From Actinomycetes bacterium (GTDB taxonomy: Bacteria > Actinomycetota > Acidimicrobiia > Acidimicrobiales > Palsa-688), in contig JAJZWW010000015.1 of the NCBI GenBank assembly GCA_021846485.1, forward strand, positions 1 through 18,708: a stretch of DNA of 18,708 nt, given 5' to 3'. A model generated the notes under the pieces. That model was not told the origin of the DNA. It searched no databases and saw only the letters and a program-made list of their open reading frames with translations. Each line of letters starts with the position of its first letter. The first letter of the stretch is position 1. Shown here in pieces: positions 1-7,030 of this stretch. The translations under genes and the position numbers were made by a program.

Positions 1-2
1 CC

Positions 3-827
3 CGGATCCCGGAGGGCACCGACGTGGTGGTCGTGGCCCGGCCCGACGACGCGGCCGGGGTGGCTTCGGCCGCGCTGCGCTCCGGGGCCCACGTCGTCGC
101 CGCGGTCGACGACCTCCACCAGGTCAGGTCGCTGCTCGAGCTCGACCTCACCGCCAGTGCGGCGGGCCGCTCGGTGGTGGTCGGGGCCACGATGGCCCCG
201 GGCCTGTCGTGCGTCTTGGCGCGCTACGGCGCGGCCCGCTTCGACAGTCTCCGCGAGGTGCACGTGGCGAGCTTCGGCACCGGCGGGCCGGCCTGCGCCC
301 GCCACCACCACGCAGCGTTGTCCTCGCCCGGTGTGGAGTGGTACGACGGTCAGTGGCGCCGGCGTCCCGGCGGGTCGGGCCGGGAGCTGGCCTGGTTCCC
401 CGACCCGGTGGGCGGGGCCGACTGCTACCGGGCGCGGCTCGTCGACCCGCTCCTCGTGGCGCCGGCCTTCCCCGGGGTCCGGCGGGTCAGTTCCCGGATG
501 GCGGCCACCCGCCGCGACCGGCTGACCTCTCACCTGCCGATGCTCCGCCCCCCCCACCCGGAGGGCACGGTCGGTGCGGTCAGGGTGGAGCTGCGCGGCG
601 AGCGCGGTGGCTCGTTCGACGCGATGGTGCTGGCAGGCACCGGCCGCCCGGCGCTGGTGGCCGGCACCGTGGCGGGGATCGCCGCCGCCTGGGTGGCGGC
701 GGGGCGGATCGGCCAGCCAGGGGCGGCGGGGCTGGCCGGGCTGATCGGGCGCCCCGGTGCGTTCCTGCGGGAGCTGCGCGACCGGGGAGTGCAGCTGGCG
801 GAGCTCGAGGGGTCCGATCACCGTTAG
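3..827 (+). CDS. Saccharopine dehydrogenase-like NAD(P)-binding oxidoreductase, 5' end missing
   Basis: The reading frame is open to the left edge (first full codon at base 3), so the true start lies outside; the GTG at 24 is only the first possible start inside the window. The visible start of the protein looks like the second half of a Rossmann domain: a DVVVVA strand, then ARPDDAAGVASAALRSGAHV, then VVAAVDD. This is followed by VVVGATMAPGLSCVLARYGA, the kind of Gly-Ala-Thr/Ala-Pro-Gly-Leu segment found in saccharopine dehydrogenase-like and homoserine dehydrogenase-like proteins. The C-terminal half has Gly/Ala-rich helices (GTVAGIAAAWVAAG) consistent with the closing part of such a fold. 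The substrate cannot be named; the Gly-rich nucleotide loop that would confirm the cofactor is off the edge. A Gfo/Idh/MocA-type oxidoreductase is the main alternative. It ends with TAG just before an inverted repeat. Confidence 0.55.
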   Translation, partial: RIPEGTDVVVVARPDDAAGVASAALRSGAHVVAAVDDLHQVRSLLELDLTASAAGRSVVVGATMAPGLSCVLARYGAARFDSLREVHVASFGTGGPACARHHHAALSSPGVEWYDGQWRRRPGGSGRELAWFPDPVGGADCYRARLVDPLLVAPAFPGVRRVSSRMAATRRDRLTSHLPMLRPPHPEGTVGAVRVELRGERGGSFDAMVLAGTGRPALVAGTVAGIAAAWVAAGRIGQPGAAGLAGLIGRPGAFLRELRDRGVQLAELEGSDHR

Positions 828-829
828 CT

Positions 830-930
830 AGGACCCTTCCGGTAACTACTTGGACGGCGTTACCAACTTCGGCCGTGTCAGCACACGGTTCTCGGCCTTC
901 GGCCGTCCAAGCAGTTGCCGCTCGGGTCCT
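830..930. repeat. Imperfect inverted repeat, 29-nt arms, possible bidirectional terminator or gene remnant
   Basis: Bases 830-858 and 902-930 are inverted copies matching at 24 of 29 positions, with a 43-nt centre. The centre holds smaller hairpins: CCGTGT/ACACGG at 874-889, and GGCC-TTC-GGCC near 894-904. The structure starts 3 bases after the stop of the left-edge gene and lies about 80 bases beyond the stop of the opposing gene at 1011, so it could end transcription from both sides. There is no T-tract. Read outward, both arms encode the same peptide (DPSGN, then Y or C, then LDG), with mostly synonymous differences between them. Confidence 0.6.
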
Positions 931-1010
931 TGACCGCGACGAGAGGTTCCTCCTCGGGATCAGGGACGAGCCGAGCGCCAGCCGGTGGGCGGGCGCGTAG
1001 CCGCCGGCGG

Positions 1011-1295
1011 CTACGGCTTGCGCAGCCGGTTCCCCAGGCGCTGCTTCCACTGGTAGGGGTCGACCCAGCCCACCTCGACGAGGGCCTTGTTGAGCAGGGC
1101 GAGGGCGGCGCCGGCGGTGGTGTCGCCCACGTTGTCGTGCATGCGCCTGGCGACGCGGTCGCGGGCCACCTCGAGGGCCGCCCGGTCCCTGCTGCCTGCC
1201 GCGACGAGCTCGGCGACGGCGTTCGCCGGGTCGGAGCCGGCGGCAGAGAGCCCGAGGGCTCGGGCTTCGAGGTCTTCGGTCGTGGTCGGGGGCAC
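1011..1295 (-). CDS. Small conserved-looking protein of unknown function (94 aa)
   Basis: I do not recognise this family. The GTG at 1295 is chosen as the start because GGAGAAAGG sits at ribosome-binding distance upstream on the minus strand; longer readings in this frame run into the acyl-CoA synthetase in a shadow frame. The protein begins VPPTTTEDLEARALGL, has a helical Ala-rich middle, then a distinctive stretch RRMHDNVGDTTAGAALALLN followed by KALVEVGWVDPYQWKQRLGN, and ends in a basic tail (RLRKP). It has no signal peptide, membrane segment or metal motif. It lies 80 nt downstream of the acyl-CoA synthetase on the same strand and may be the last gene of the prk, acyl-CoA synthetase transcription unit. 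Coding is supported by the strong ribosome-binding site and the non-random C-terminal composition. Confidence 0.6.
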   Translation of the reverse strand: MPPTTTEDLEARALGLSAAGSDPANAVAELVAAGSRDRAALEVARDRVARRMHDNVGDTTAGAALALLNKALVEVGWVDPYQWKQRLGNRLRKP

Positions 1296-1375
1296 CGAGC
1301 GCCTTTCTCCGGGACTGGGCGCCGACAGTGTGCCACTCCGCCGGGGACGACCGGCCAACCCGGCGCCGCCCGCGT

Positions 1376-2968
1376 CTAGCCGACCAGGCGCTCGTGTCCA
1401 TCCCAGTACGGCGCGCGCAGGTCCTTCTTCAGCACCTTGCCGCTCGGGTTGCGGGGTAGGGCGTCGGCCCACTCGACCCGGTCGGGGCACTTGAAGCCCG
1501 CCAGGCGCTCCCGGCACCACGCGCGCAGCTCGTCGGGGTCGGCCGTGGCGCCGGGCTTGCGGACGACGACCGCCAGCGGCCGCTCCCCCCAGCGCTCGTG
1601 GGGGATCCCGATCACCGCCGCGTCGGCCACGGCGGGGTGGGCCATGAGGGCGTTCTCGACCTCGGCAGGGTAGATGTTGTCCCCTCCGGAGACGATCATG
1701 TCCTTCACTCTGTCGTAGAGGTAGAGGTATCCGTCGGCGTCGAGGTAGCCGGCGTCGCCGGTCCGCAGCCACCCACCCTCGACCACGGTGGCTGCGGTGG
1801 CGTCGGGAAGGTTCCAGTAGCCCTGCATGACGATCGGTCCCCGGATCCACACCTCGCCGACCTCGCCGACGACCACGTCGGCGCTGGTCGAGGGTTCGAC
1901 CAGGCGCAGTTCGACGCCGGGGGCGGGCAGGCCCGCGGCCCGCAGCCGGTGGCGGTGGGGACCGTCGGGATCATGGTCGGTGGCCGGGAGGTAGGTGACC
2001 GCGCCGGTGGTCTCGGTCAGCCCGTAGACCTGCACCAGCGGGGCCCGAAACGTGCGGACCGCTTCGGTCAGCACCCGCGCCGAGATCGGCGACGCGCCGT
2101 AGACGAGGTACTCGAGGGCGGAGAAGTCGCGCTCGGCGACTCCGGGGACGGCGAGCACGAACTGGATCACCGCCGGCACGACGAAGCTGTGGGTGACCCG
2201 CTCGCGCTCGAAGGTGTCGACCAGGGCGGGCGGGACGATGTCGCGGACGAGGACGTTGGTGGCCCCGTGGTACAGCCCGGCGAGCAGGTAGCCTCCCCCG
2301 CCGATGTGGAACAACGGCATCGGCACGAGGCTCACGCTCCCCGGCCCGAGGCGGACCACGTCGCGCAGCAGCCCGACCTCGGCGACGAGGTTGGCGTGGC
2401 TGAGCAGCACACCCTTGGGCCGGCCGGTGGTCCCCGACGAGTACAGCTGGTAGGCGGTGTCGCCCGGGTCGACGGGCAGGAGGGGATCTTCGGGGGGAAA
2501 GGCGTCGCGCCACTCGGCGTAGGCGGGGCGGGCGGTGCCGGCGGCCCCGCCGATCACCAGCACCTCCCCGCCGCCGAGGCGGTCCTCCACCGGCTCCACC
2601 TGGTGGAGCACCTCGGCGCCGACGGCCACCACCTTCGCCCCGGCGTCGGCGACGATGTAGGCGATCTCCGGCGGGGCCAGGCGGTAGTTGACCGGGGTGG
2701 GCACCGCGCCGACCTTCACCGAGCCGAAGTACAGCTCGACCTGCTCGGGGCTGTTCTTGTCGAGGTAGGCGACCCGGTCCCCGGGGCCCACTCCCGAGGC
2801 GAGCAGCGCCTGGGCCACCTGGTTGGAGCGGGCGTCGAGCTCGCCGTAGGTGAGCTGGCCGCCGCCCTCCCAGCGCAGCGCCGGGTGGTCGGGGTCGACT
2901 CGCGCCCAGTGGCGGACCAGGTCTGCGGTGTTGTCCGCCGCCGGGTCGTCGATGGCCTCGGTCATCAT
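1376..2968 (-). CDS. Class I acyl-CoA synthetase (AMP-forming fatty acid-CoA ligase family)
   Basis: This cytosolic enzyme activates a carboxylic acid with ATP to an acyl-adenylate and then to an acyl-CoA. All hallmark motifs of the ANL superfamily are present: the P-loop YSSGTTGRPKG (about 176-186), YGLTETTG (about 315-322), the TGD of GWLRTGDAGYLD (about 399-410), the hinge region YDRVKDMIVSGGDNIYPAEV (about 418-437) and the catalytic C-terminal lysine in NPSGKVLKK (K511). Length (530 aa) is normal. Two ATGs are adjacent (2968 and 2965); AAGGGGAGGG lies directly before them, so the second ATG has the better spacing. Specificity cannot be read from sequence: medium/long-chain fatty acids are likely, aromatic acids possible. 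It is 159 nt downstream of prk with a long inverted repeat between them, so co-transcription is uncertain. Confidence 0.92.
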   Translation of the reverse strand: MMTEAIDDPAADNTADLVRHWARVDPDHPALRWEGGGQLTYGELDARSNQVAQALLASGVGPGDRVAYLDKNSPEQVELYFGSVKVGAVPTPVNYRLAPPEIAYIVADAGAKVVAVGAEVLHQVEPVEDRLGGGEVLVIGGAAGTARPAYAEWRDAFPPEDPLLPVDPGDTAYQLYSSGTTGRPKGVLLSHANLVAEVGLLRDVVRLGPGSVSLVPMPLFHIGGGGYLLAGLYHGATNVLVRDIVPPALVDTFERERVTHSFVVPAVIQFVLAVPGVAERDFSALEYLVYGASPISARVLTEAVRTFRAPLVQVYGLTETTGAVTYLPATDHDPDGPHRHRLRAAGLPAPGVELRLVEPSTSADVVVGEVGEVWIRGPIVMQGYWNLPDATAATVVEGGWLRTGDAGYLDADGYLYLYDRVKDMIVSGGDNIYPAEVENALMAHPAVADAAVIGIPHERWGERPLAVVVRKPGATADPDELRAWCRERLAGFKCPDRVEWADALPRNPSGKVLKKDLRAPYWDGHERLVG

Positions 2969-3003
2969 CCCTCCCCTTGTTCTGGATCCGCGGGAAGGTT
3001 ACA

Positions 3004-3089
3004 GAGAAGGAGCTTGCCTGCTGGACTTCTTCACCAGCCCTCACCTCGGGATTTGGGTGCGAAACAGTCCAGCAGGCAAGTTTCTCCTC
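3004..3089. repeat. Long inverted repeat between prk and the acyl-CoA synthetase
   Basis: Bases 3013-3027 and 3066-3080 are perfect 15-bp inverted copies (core CTTGCCTGCTGGACT). The complementarity extends outward to 3004 and 3089 (24-bp arms) with one true mismatch plus two pairs that are G-U only in a plus-strand transcript. The loop is 38 nt. On the minus strand it would fold in the leader between prk and the acyl-CoA synthetase gene, ending about 35 nt before the start codon. It has no T-tract, so it is not a standard intrinsic terminator; attenuator, RNA-processing site or dispersed palindromic element are possible. Read outward, the arms give EKELACWT and EEKLACWT. Confidence 0.75.
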
Positions 3090-3127
3090 GGTGGGCCGGC
3101 CGGCAACGCCGCCGCCGGCGTCGAGGG

Positions 3128-4102
3128 TCAGATCGTCGCCGGCACCGCGGCGGTCAGGTCCCGGTCGGGTCGGCTGTCGAGCAGGTGGTAGACGAGCAGC
3201 AGCTGGCAGACCGCCAGCGGCTCGGAGCGTGCCCCGGCACCCAGCCGCCCCAGGCTCTCGGGGAACGGGTGGTCCACGTCGAGCTGCTCCCAGATCGCCT
3301 TCTCCAGCACCCGGCTGTCCTCCCTGGAGGCGTGGCCGTGGACGTGCAGGGCGTCGATCGGCCGGCCGTCGACGTCGCGGGCGAGCTTGACGTGCATGGC
3401 GTGGTGCTCCTCGCCGAGCACCCGGGACATGTCGGGGTGGCGGATGGTGGGCCGGAGCGCCACCTCGGCCGACAGCGGTGTCCCAGGTGGGTCGTCGCGG
3501 CCTTCGACCGGGGCGAAGCGGATCACGATGTCCGCCTCCTCCCGCTGCGGACGGATGAAGGCCGCCGACTCCGGCTCGCGCCGCTCGAGCTCGGCCACGA
3601 CCTGTGCGGGCGTGTAGCCCCGGTCGTTGCAGTCGCGGCCGATCTTCCAGCGGCGGCGGACCCCCTCGGGCGGGTCGAGGTAGACGGCGACGTCGAAACA
3701 CGCGCGTGCCAGGCGGGTGGACAGCGGCAGCAGTCCTTCGACGATCACCAGCTCCCGCGGCTCGACCAGCTCCGGGCGCACCAGGGTACCGGTGCGGTGG
3801 TCGTACACCGGCTTCAGGATCGGGTGACCGGTGGCGAGCAGCTGCAGGTGCTGCTCCATGATCCTGACGTGGTTGCACTCCGGGTGGAGGGGGGTGAACG
3901 GCAGGTGCCGGCGCTCCTCCCGGTCGTAGCGGTGGTAGTCGTCGACGCAGATCGACGTCGCCCGCTCCGGTCCGAGGGCCTCGACCAGCCCGCGGGTGAG
4001 CGTCGTCTTGCCGGCGGCCGAGTCCCCGGCGATGGCGAGCATCACCGGGCGGGTGACCGGGTCCACCTGGGCCCGGCGGATGCGCAGCACCTTGTGCGGC
4101 AT
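3128..4102 (-). CDS. prk: Phosphoribulokinase
   Basis: Phosphorylates ribulose 5-phosphate with ATP to ribulose 1,5-bisphosphate, the RuBisCO substrate; together with RuBisCO it defines the CBB cycle. The P-loop is GDSAAGKTT (residues 26-34). It is followed by the PRK-type segment ICVDDYHRYDREER (about 51-64), the Walker-B-like ELVIVEGLLPL (about 117-127, catalytic-type Glu122) and FDVAVYLDPPEGVRRRWKI, as in bacterial prkB/cbbP kinases. The length of 324 aa is close to proteobacterial and actinobacterial PRK. Uridine kinase is less likely, because the long C-terminal half and the VDDYHRYDR region fit PRK and form I RuBisCO is nearby. The ATG at 4102 has AGGG seven bases upstream. The gene is divergent from the response regulator, with a 104-nt gap. 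Confidence 0.93.
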   Translation of the reverse strand: MPHKVLRIRRAQVDPVTRPVMLAIAGDSAAGKTTLTRGLVEALGPERATSICVDDYHRYDREERRHLPFTPLHPECNHVRIMEQHLQLLATGHPILKPVYDHRTGTLVRPELVEPRELVIVEGLLPLSTRLARACFDVAVYLDPPEGVRRRWKIGRDCNDRGYTPAQVVAELERREPESAAFIRPQREEADIVIRFAPVEGRDDPPGTPLSAEVALRPTIRHPDMSRVLGEEHHAMHVKLARDVDGRPIDALHVHGHASREDSRVLEKAIWEQLDVDHPFPESLGRLGAGARSEPLAVCQLLLVYHLLDSRPDRDLTAAVPATI

Positions 4103-4135
4103 GCCCGGACCCTACGAGCCGGGCACGCCACCCCA

Positions 4136-4155
4136 CCTCCCGCCGGCGGGGGAGG
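4136..4155. promoter_or_regulatory. GC-rich near-palindrome in the prk/response-regulator intergenic region
   Basis: The sequence CCTCCCGCCGGCGGGGGAGG lies in the 104-nt gap between divergent prk and the response regulator gene and reads almost the same on both strands. It could be an operator shared by the two genes or a hairpin in either leader. No clear -35/-10 pair was found in the gap. Such palindromes arise easily at this GC content, so this is weak evidence. Confidence 0.25.
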
Positions 4156-4206
4156 CGCCGGGGGAACGTCGGGGGACGTGGTGCCGGCGGGAGGTATGGT
4201 CCCGCG

Positions 4207-4863
4207 ATGGCGACGCCGGTGCGGGTGGTCCTCGTGGACGACCACGAGATCGTGCGCCAGGGGCTGAAGGCGATGCTCGCCCGTCACGCGGGCGAGGCGC
4301 GGGTCGTGGGCGAGGCGGCCACGGTGGCGGAGGCCCTGTCGGTGGTGGAGACCTTCGGGCCCGACGTGGTGCTCACCGACCTCCGCCTCGGGGCGGCGAG
4401 CGGTCTGGACCTGGTCCGCCACCTGCTCTCCCGCTGCCCAGGCACCAGGGTCGTGGTGCTCACGGTCTACGACGACGAGCAGTACGTGTACCAGGCGCTG
4501 CGCGCCGGCGCTGCCGGCTACCTGCTCAAGAGGGTCGGCGGGGCCGAGCTGGTCCGCCATCTCGCAGAGGTCGTCGCCGGCCAGGTTGTGATCGACCCGA
4601 CCCTCGCCGGTCGGTTGGCCGCGTCGGCGGCCCGGCTCCACCACGGCGAGTTCTGGCCCGGAGCCCACCTGGGCCTCAGCCAGCGGGAGAGCGAGGTGCT
4701 CGCCCTGATCGTCGCCGGCCTCTCCAACCGGGCGATCGCCGCGCGCCTCACGGTCGGCGAGGAGACCGTGAAGAGCCACGCGAGCAGCGTCTACCGCAAG
4801 CTCGGTGTGGGCGACCGCACTGCAGCGGTCGCCACCGCCATCCGGGAGGGGATCTACCAGTGA
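4207..4863 (+). CDS. NarL/FixJ-family response regulator
   Basis: A DNA-binding response regulator of 218 aa, acting in the cytoplasm. The receiver domain (about 5-122) has the acidic pair D11-D12, the phosphoacceptor D58 in VVLTDLRLG, the switch T86 (VVVLTVYDD) and the conserved K108 (GYLLKRV). The output domain (about 155-218) is a LuxR-type helix-turn-helix: LSQRESEVLALIVAGLSNRA, then IAARLTVGEETVKSHASSVY and RKLGVGDRTAAV. GGAGGT lies 11 nt before the ATG. Its last four bases (GTGA) overlap the start of the partner histidine kinase, so the two are translationally coupled. It is divergent from prk. Control of prk and/or the RuBisCO operon is a reasonable inference from position only; the target is unknown. 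Confidence 0.93.
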   Translation: MATPVRVVLVDDHEIVRQGLKAMLARHAGEARVVGEAATVAEALSVVETFGPDVVLTDLRLGAASGLDLVRHLLSRCPGTRVVVLTVYDDEQYVYQALRAGAAGYLLKRVGGAELVRHLAEVVAGQVVIDPTLAGRLAASAARLHHGEFWPGAHLGLSQRESEVLALIVAGLSNRAIAARLTVGEETVKSHASSVYRKLGVGDRTAAVATAIREGIYQ

Positions 4864-6053
4864 CCGCCCCGGACGACTGGGTCGGCCGGGTCGGCGCCGA
4901 GACCGCTCGCGAGCTGTTGCTCGGCACCATCGATGCGGTGGCCGCCGCGCCCGCGCTGGACGAGCTCGCCAGGCGGGTCGCCGATCTCGTGACCCGATCG
5001 CTGCTCGTCGACGTGTGCTTCGTGCACGTCCTCGACGACGACGGGCGGGGGCTCACCCTCATGGGCGCGACGCCGCCGTTCGACGCCCAGGTGGGCAAGG
5101 TCCGCCTGTGCCTCGACGAGGGCGTCTCGGGGTGGGTCGCCGCGCGCCGCCAGCCGGTGGTCATCGCCGAGGGAAAGCTCGACGACCCCCGCTACTGCTA
5201 CATCCCCGCCCTGGGCGGTCTCGAGTTCGTCTCCATGGCCTCGGTGCCGATGTCCTGCCGGCCCACCGGCCTCGCCGGTGTGGTCAACGTCCACACCCGC
5301 CTCCGCCGGGATTTCGACGACCGGGACATGGCGCTGCTCACCGGTATCGGCCAGCTGGTCGCCGGTGCGGTGCACGCCGCCCGCCTGAACCGGCAGCTGC
5401 TCACCCGCGCGGCCGAGCACGAGGGGCTCCTGGAGCGCTTCGTGGCGTTCCAGGAGCAAGAGCGGCGGCGGATCGCGGCGGAGGTGCACGACGGCGTGAC
5501 CCAGGCGGTCGTCAGCTTGTCGTTCCATCTCGCGGCGGCGGCCGAGGCGATCGAGGAGGACCCCCCCTTCGCTGCGGAGCAGGTGGCCACCGCCCGGCAC
5601 CTGGCCGAGCTGGCCGTGGCCGAGGCCCGCGCCGCGGTCGCCGGCCTGCGACCCCCGATGCTCGACGACCTGGGCCTTGCCGACGCGCTCCAGTCGCTTG
5701 CGTCCACCTCGGCGGCCGATGGCACCGAGGTGACCTGCGACCTCTCCCTGGAGGTGCCGGTGCCCGACCACGTGGCCGTCGCGACGTACCGCATCGCCCA
5801 GGAGGCGCTGCAGAACGCGGCCAAGCACGCCCGGGCGTCGGCGGTGCTGCTCCAGGTGACCGCCTCGCCCGGAGAGGTCGGTGTGCGGGTCCGCGACGAC
5901 GGGGTGGGGATCGCCGGCGAGCCCAACCCCGGGTTCGGCCTGGACGGCATCCGTGAGCGCGCCGAGCTGCTGGGTGGCGCCCTCACGGTGGCCAGCCACC
6001 CCGGTCGGGGCACCGACATCCTGGTGCACCTGCCGCTGCCCCCGGGGCGCTGA
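4860..6053 (+). CDS. Soluble GAF-domain sensor histidine kinase (HisKA_3/NarX-type)
   Basis: Cognate kinase of the preceding regulator. The start is GTG at 4860, overlapping the regulator's TGA by 4 nt; a longer open frame upstream is a shadow of the regulator gene. The 397-aa protein has a GAF domain (about 33-175) ending near DFDDRDMALLTGIGQLVAGA and a HisKA_3 dimerisation segment with phosphoacceptor H210 (EQERRRIAAEVHDGVTQAVV). The HATPase domain has an N-box (RIAQEALQNAAKHA, N319), a DDGVGI G1 box (346-351) and GFGLDGIRERAELLGG. There is no transmembrane segment or signal peptide, so the stimulus is intracellular. GAF cysteines C53, C84 and C113 are visible, but no haem or Fe-S motif can be assigned. 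The stop is only 31 nt from the stop of convergent cbbR, with no obvious terminator. Confidence 0.92.
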   Translation: MTAPDDWVGRVGAETARELLLGTIDAVAAAPALDELARRVADLVTRSLLVDVCFVHVLDDDGRGLTLMGATPPFDAQVGKVRLCLDEGVSGWVAARRQPVVIAEGKLDDPRYCYIPALGGLEFVSMASVPMSCRPTGLAGVVNVHTRLRRDFDDRDMALLTGIGQLVAGAVHAARLNRQLLTRAAEHEGLLERFVAFQEQERRRIAAEVHDGVTQAVVSLSFHLAAAAEAIEEDPPFAAEQVATARHLAELAVAEARAAVAGLRPPMLDDLGLADALQSLASTSAADGTEVTCDLSLEVPVPDHVAVATYRIAQEALQNAAKHARASAVLLQVTASPGEVGVRVRDDGVGIAGEPNPGFGLDGIRERAELLGGALTVASHPGRGTDILVHLPLPPGR

Positions 6054-6084
6054 TGCGCAGCCCGCGCGAGACGCCGCTCCTGGC

Positions 6085-6921
6085 TCACCCCCCGAGGCCG
6101 TGCTCCCGGGCCAGGGCCACGAACCGGCGGGCGGTGGCCGGTAGCTCGGCGTGGCCCGCCAGGTAGTAGGGCCGGTCCAGGGGGGTGCCGGGCACGTCGG
6201 CCACCACCAGCCCGCGGCCCACCTCCTCGCGCGGGGCGAGGGTGACCCCGAGGCCGGCCGCCGCCCCCGCCAGCGCGGCCCGGTTGGACCCGAGCGTCAG
6301 GCGGGGCGGGTCGATGCCGAGCTCGTCGAGCAGCGCCTCGGTCGTCGCCCGGGTCCCCGATCCCGGCTCGCGTAGCAACCAGGCGGCCCCGACCCACGCC
6401 GCGGCGACCGTCGGGGCGCCGACGACCACCAGTGTGTTGGGCCGCCGGCCGTAGACCGTCAGCGCCGACCCCTGCGGCGGTCGGCCCGCTACGACCAGGT
6501 CGACGGCGTGGTCGGCGAGCAGCCGCCACACCCGGTCGCGGGGGCCCACCTCCAGCGCGACGCCCACCTCGGGGTGCTCCCGGCGGTAGGGGGCGAGCAG
6601 CTCGGGGACCAGCCGCTCGCCGGCCGAGGTCACCGCGGCCACCCGCAGTAGCGCTGCCGCCCCGGCCTCCGCCCGGGCCGCCTCCGTCGCCTCGCCGAGC
6701 AGGCCGACGACGCGGTTGGCGTAGCGGGCCAGGGTGGTCCCCGCCGGTGTCAGGGCCAGCCCCCTTCCCTGGCGGACGGCCAGTGGCACGCCGACCTCCC
6801 GGGCGAGGGCGGCGATCGACGCGGACACCGCCGGCTGGCTCACGTGGAGTGCCTCGGCGGCGCCGACGACGCTGCCCGCCTCCGCGACGGCGGCCAGGGT
6901 GCGCAGCTGGCTCGGGGTCAC
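6085..6921 (-). CDS. cbbR: LysR-family transcriptional regulator, CbbR-like
   Basis: 278 aa, the usual LysR length. The N-terminal winged helix-turn-helix is classical (MTPSQLRTLAAVAEAGSVVG, then AAEALHVSQPAVSASIAALA). The rest matches a LysR periplasmic-binding-like co-inducer domain (LLRVAAVTSAGERLVPELLA; DLVVAGRPPQG; GAAAGLGVTLAP). The name rests on position: it is divergent from cbbL with a 109-nt shared intergenic region, the standard cbbR-cbb arrangement. CbbR proteins activate the cbb operon in response to metabolites such as RuBP, phosphoenolpyruvate or NADPH; which one acts here is unknown. The start is GTG at 6921, with no strong Shine-Dalgarno. A promoter-like TTGACT-N16-TAGGTT lies 45-75 nt upstream on its strand. 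Confidence 0.87.
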   Translation of the reverse strand: MTPSQLRTLAAVAEAGSVVGAAEALHVSQPAVSASIAALAREVGVPLAVRQGRGLALTPAGTTLARYANRVVGLLGEATEAARAEAGAAALLRVAAVTSAGERLVPELLAPYRREHPEVGVALEVGPRDRVWRLLADHAVDLVVAGRPPQGSALTVYGRRPNTLVVVGAPTVAAAWVGAAWLLREPGSGTRATTEALLDELGIDPPRLTLGSNRAALAGAAAGLGVTLAPREEVGRGLVVADVPGTPLDRPYYLAGHAELPATARRFVALAREHGLGG

Positions 6922-7030
6922 GACCCAGGCTCAACGGTCCGCCGGGCGTCACTTGACATAACTACGAACCTATCGGTCAGGCTGGAAAAGTCAATAGAAG
7001 TTCGAAGAGCTCTGCCGTAGCGTTCGAGCC
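6922..7030. promoter_or_regulatory. cbbR-cbbL divergent regulatory region
   Basis: This is a locally AT-richer intergenic region. It contains TTGAC (6953-6957) and its inverse GTCAA (6990-6994), bracketing an ATA-N10-TAT dyad (ATAACTACGAACCTAT at 6958-6973) typical in form of LysR half-sites. It also holds two TTCGA motifs, at 7001-7005 and 7023-7027. By analogy with other cbb operons, CbbR should bind here. No strong sigma-70-type pair facing cbbL was found, as expected for an activator-dependent promoter. No purine-rich Shine-Dalgarno precedes the cbbL ATG. Confidence 0.55.
6967..6994 (-). promoter_or_regulatory. Candidate cbbR promoter
   Basis: On the minus strand, TTGACT (6989-6994) and TAGGTT (6967-6972) are separated by 16 nt. 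This would start transcription near 6960, giving a leader of about 40 nt before the cbbR GTG. It overlaps the presumed CbbR site, which would permit autoregulation. This is a pattern match only. Confidence 0.35.

Noticed and set aside
830..1010. tRNA or small structured RNA gene in the gap
   Set aside because: The hairpins do not form a cloverleaf and no T-loop or CCA-end pattern is present; they are explained by the inverted repeat.
1598..4267. Very long open frame on the plus strand (889 codons) across the acyl-CoA synthetase and prk
   Set aside because: It is antisense to two genes with complete catalytic motifs. Its translation is low-complexity Gly/Asp/Val/His-rich sequence with no domain, as expected opposite GC-rich genes.
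3996..4859. Upstream extension of the histidine kinase frame
   Set aside because: This part is a shadow of the response regulator gene. The GTG at 4860 overlaps the regulator stop, the usual coupled arrangement.
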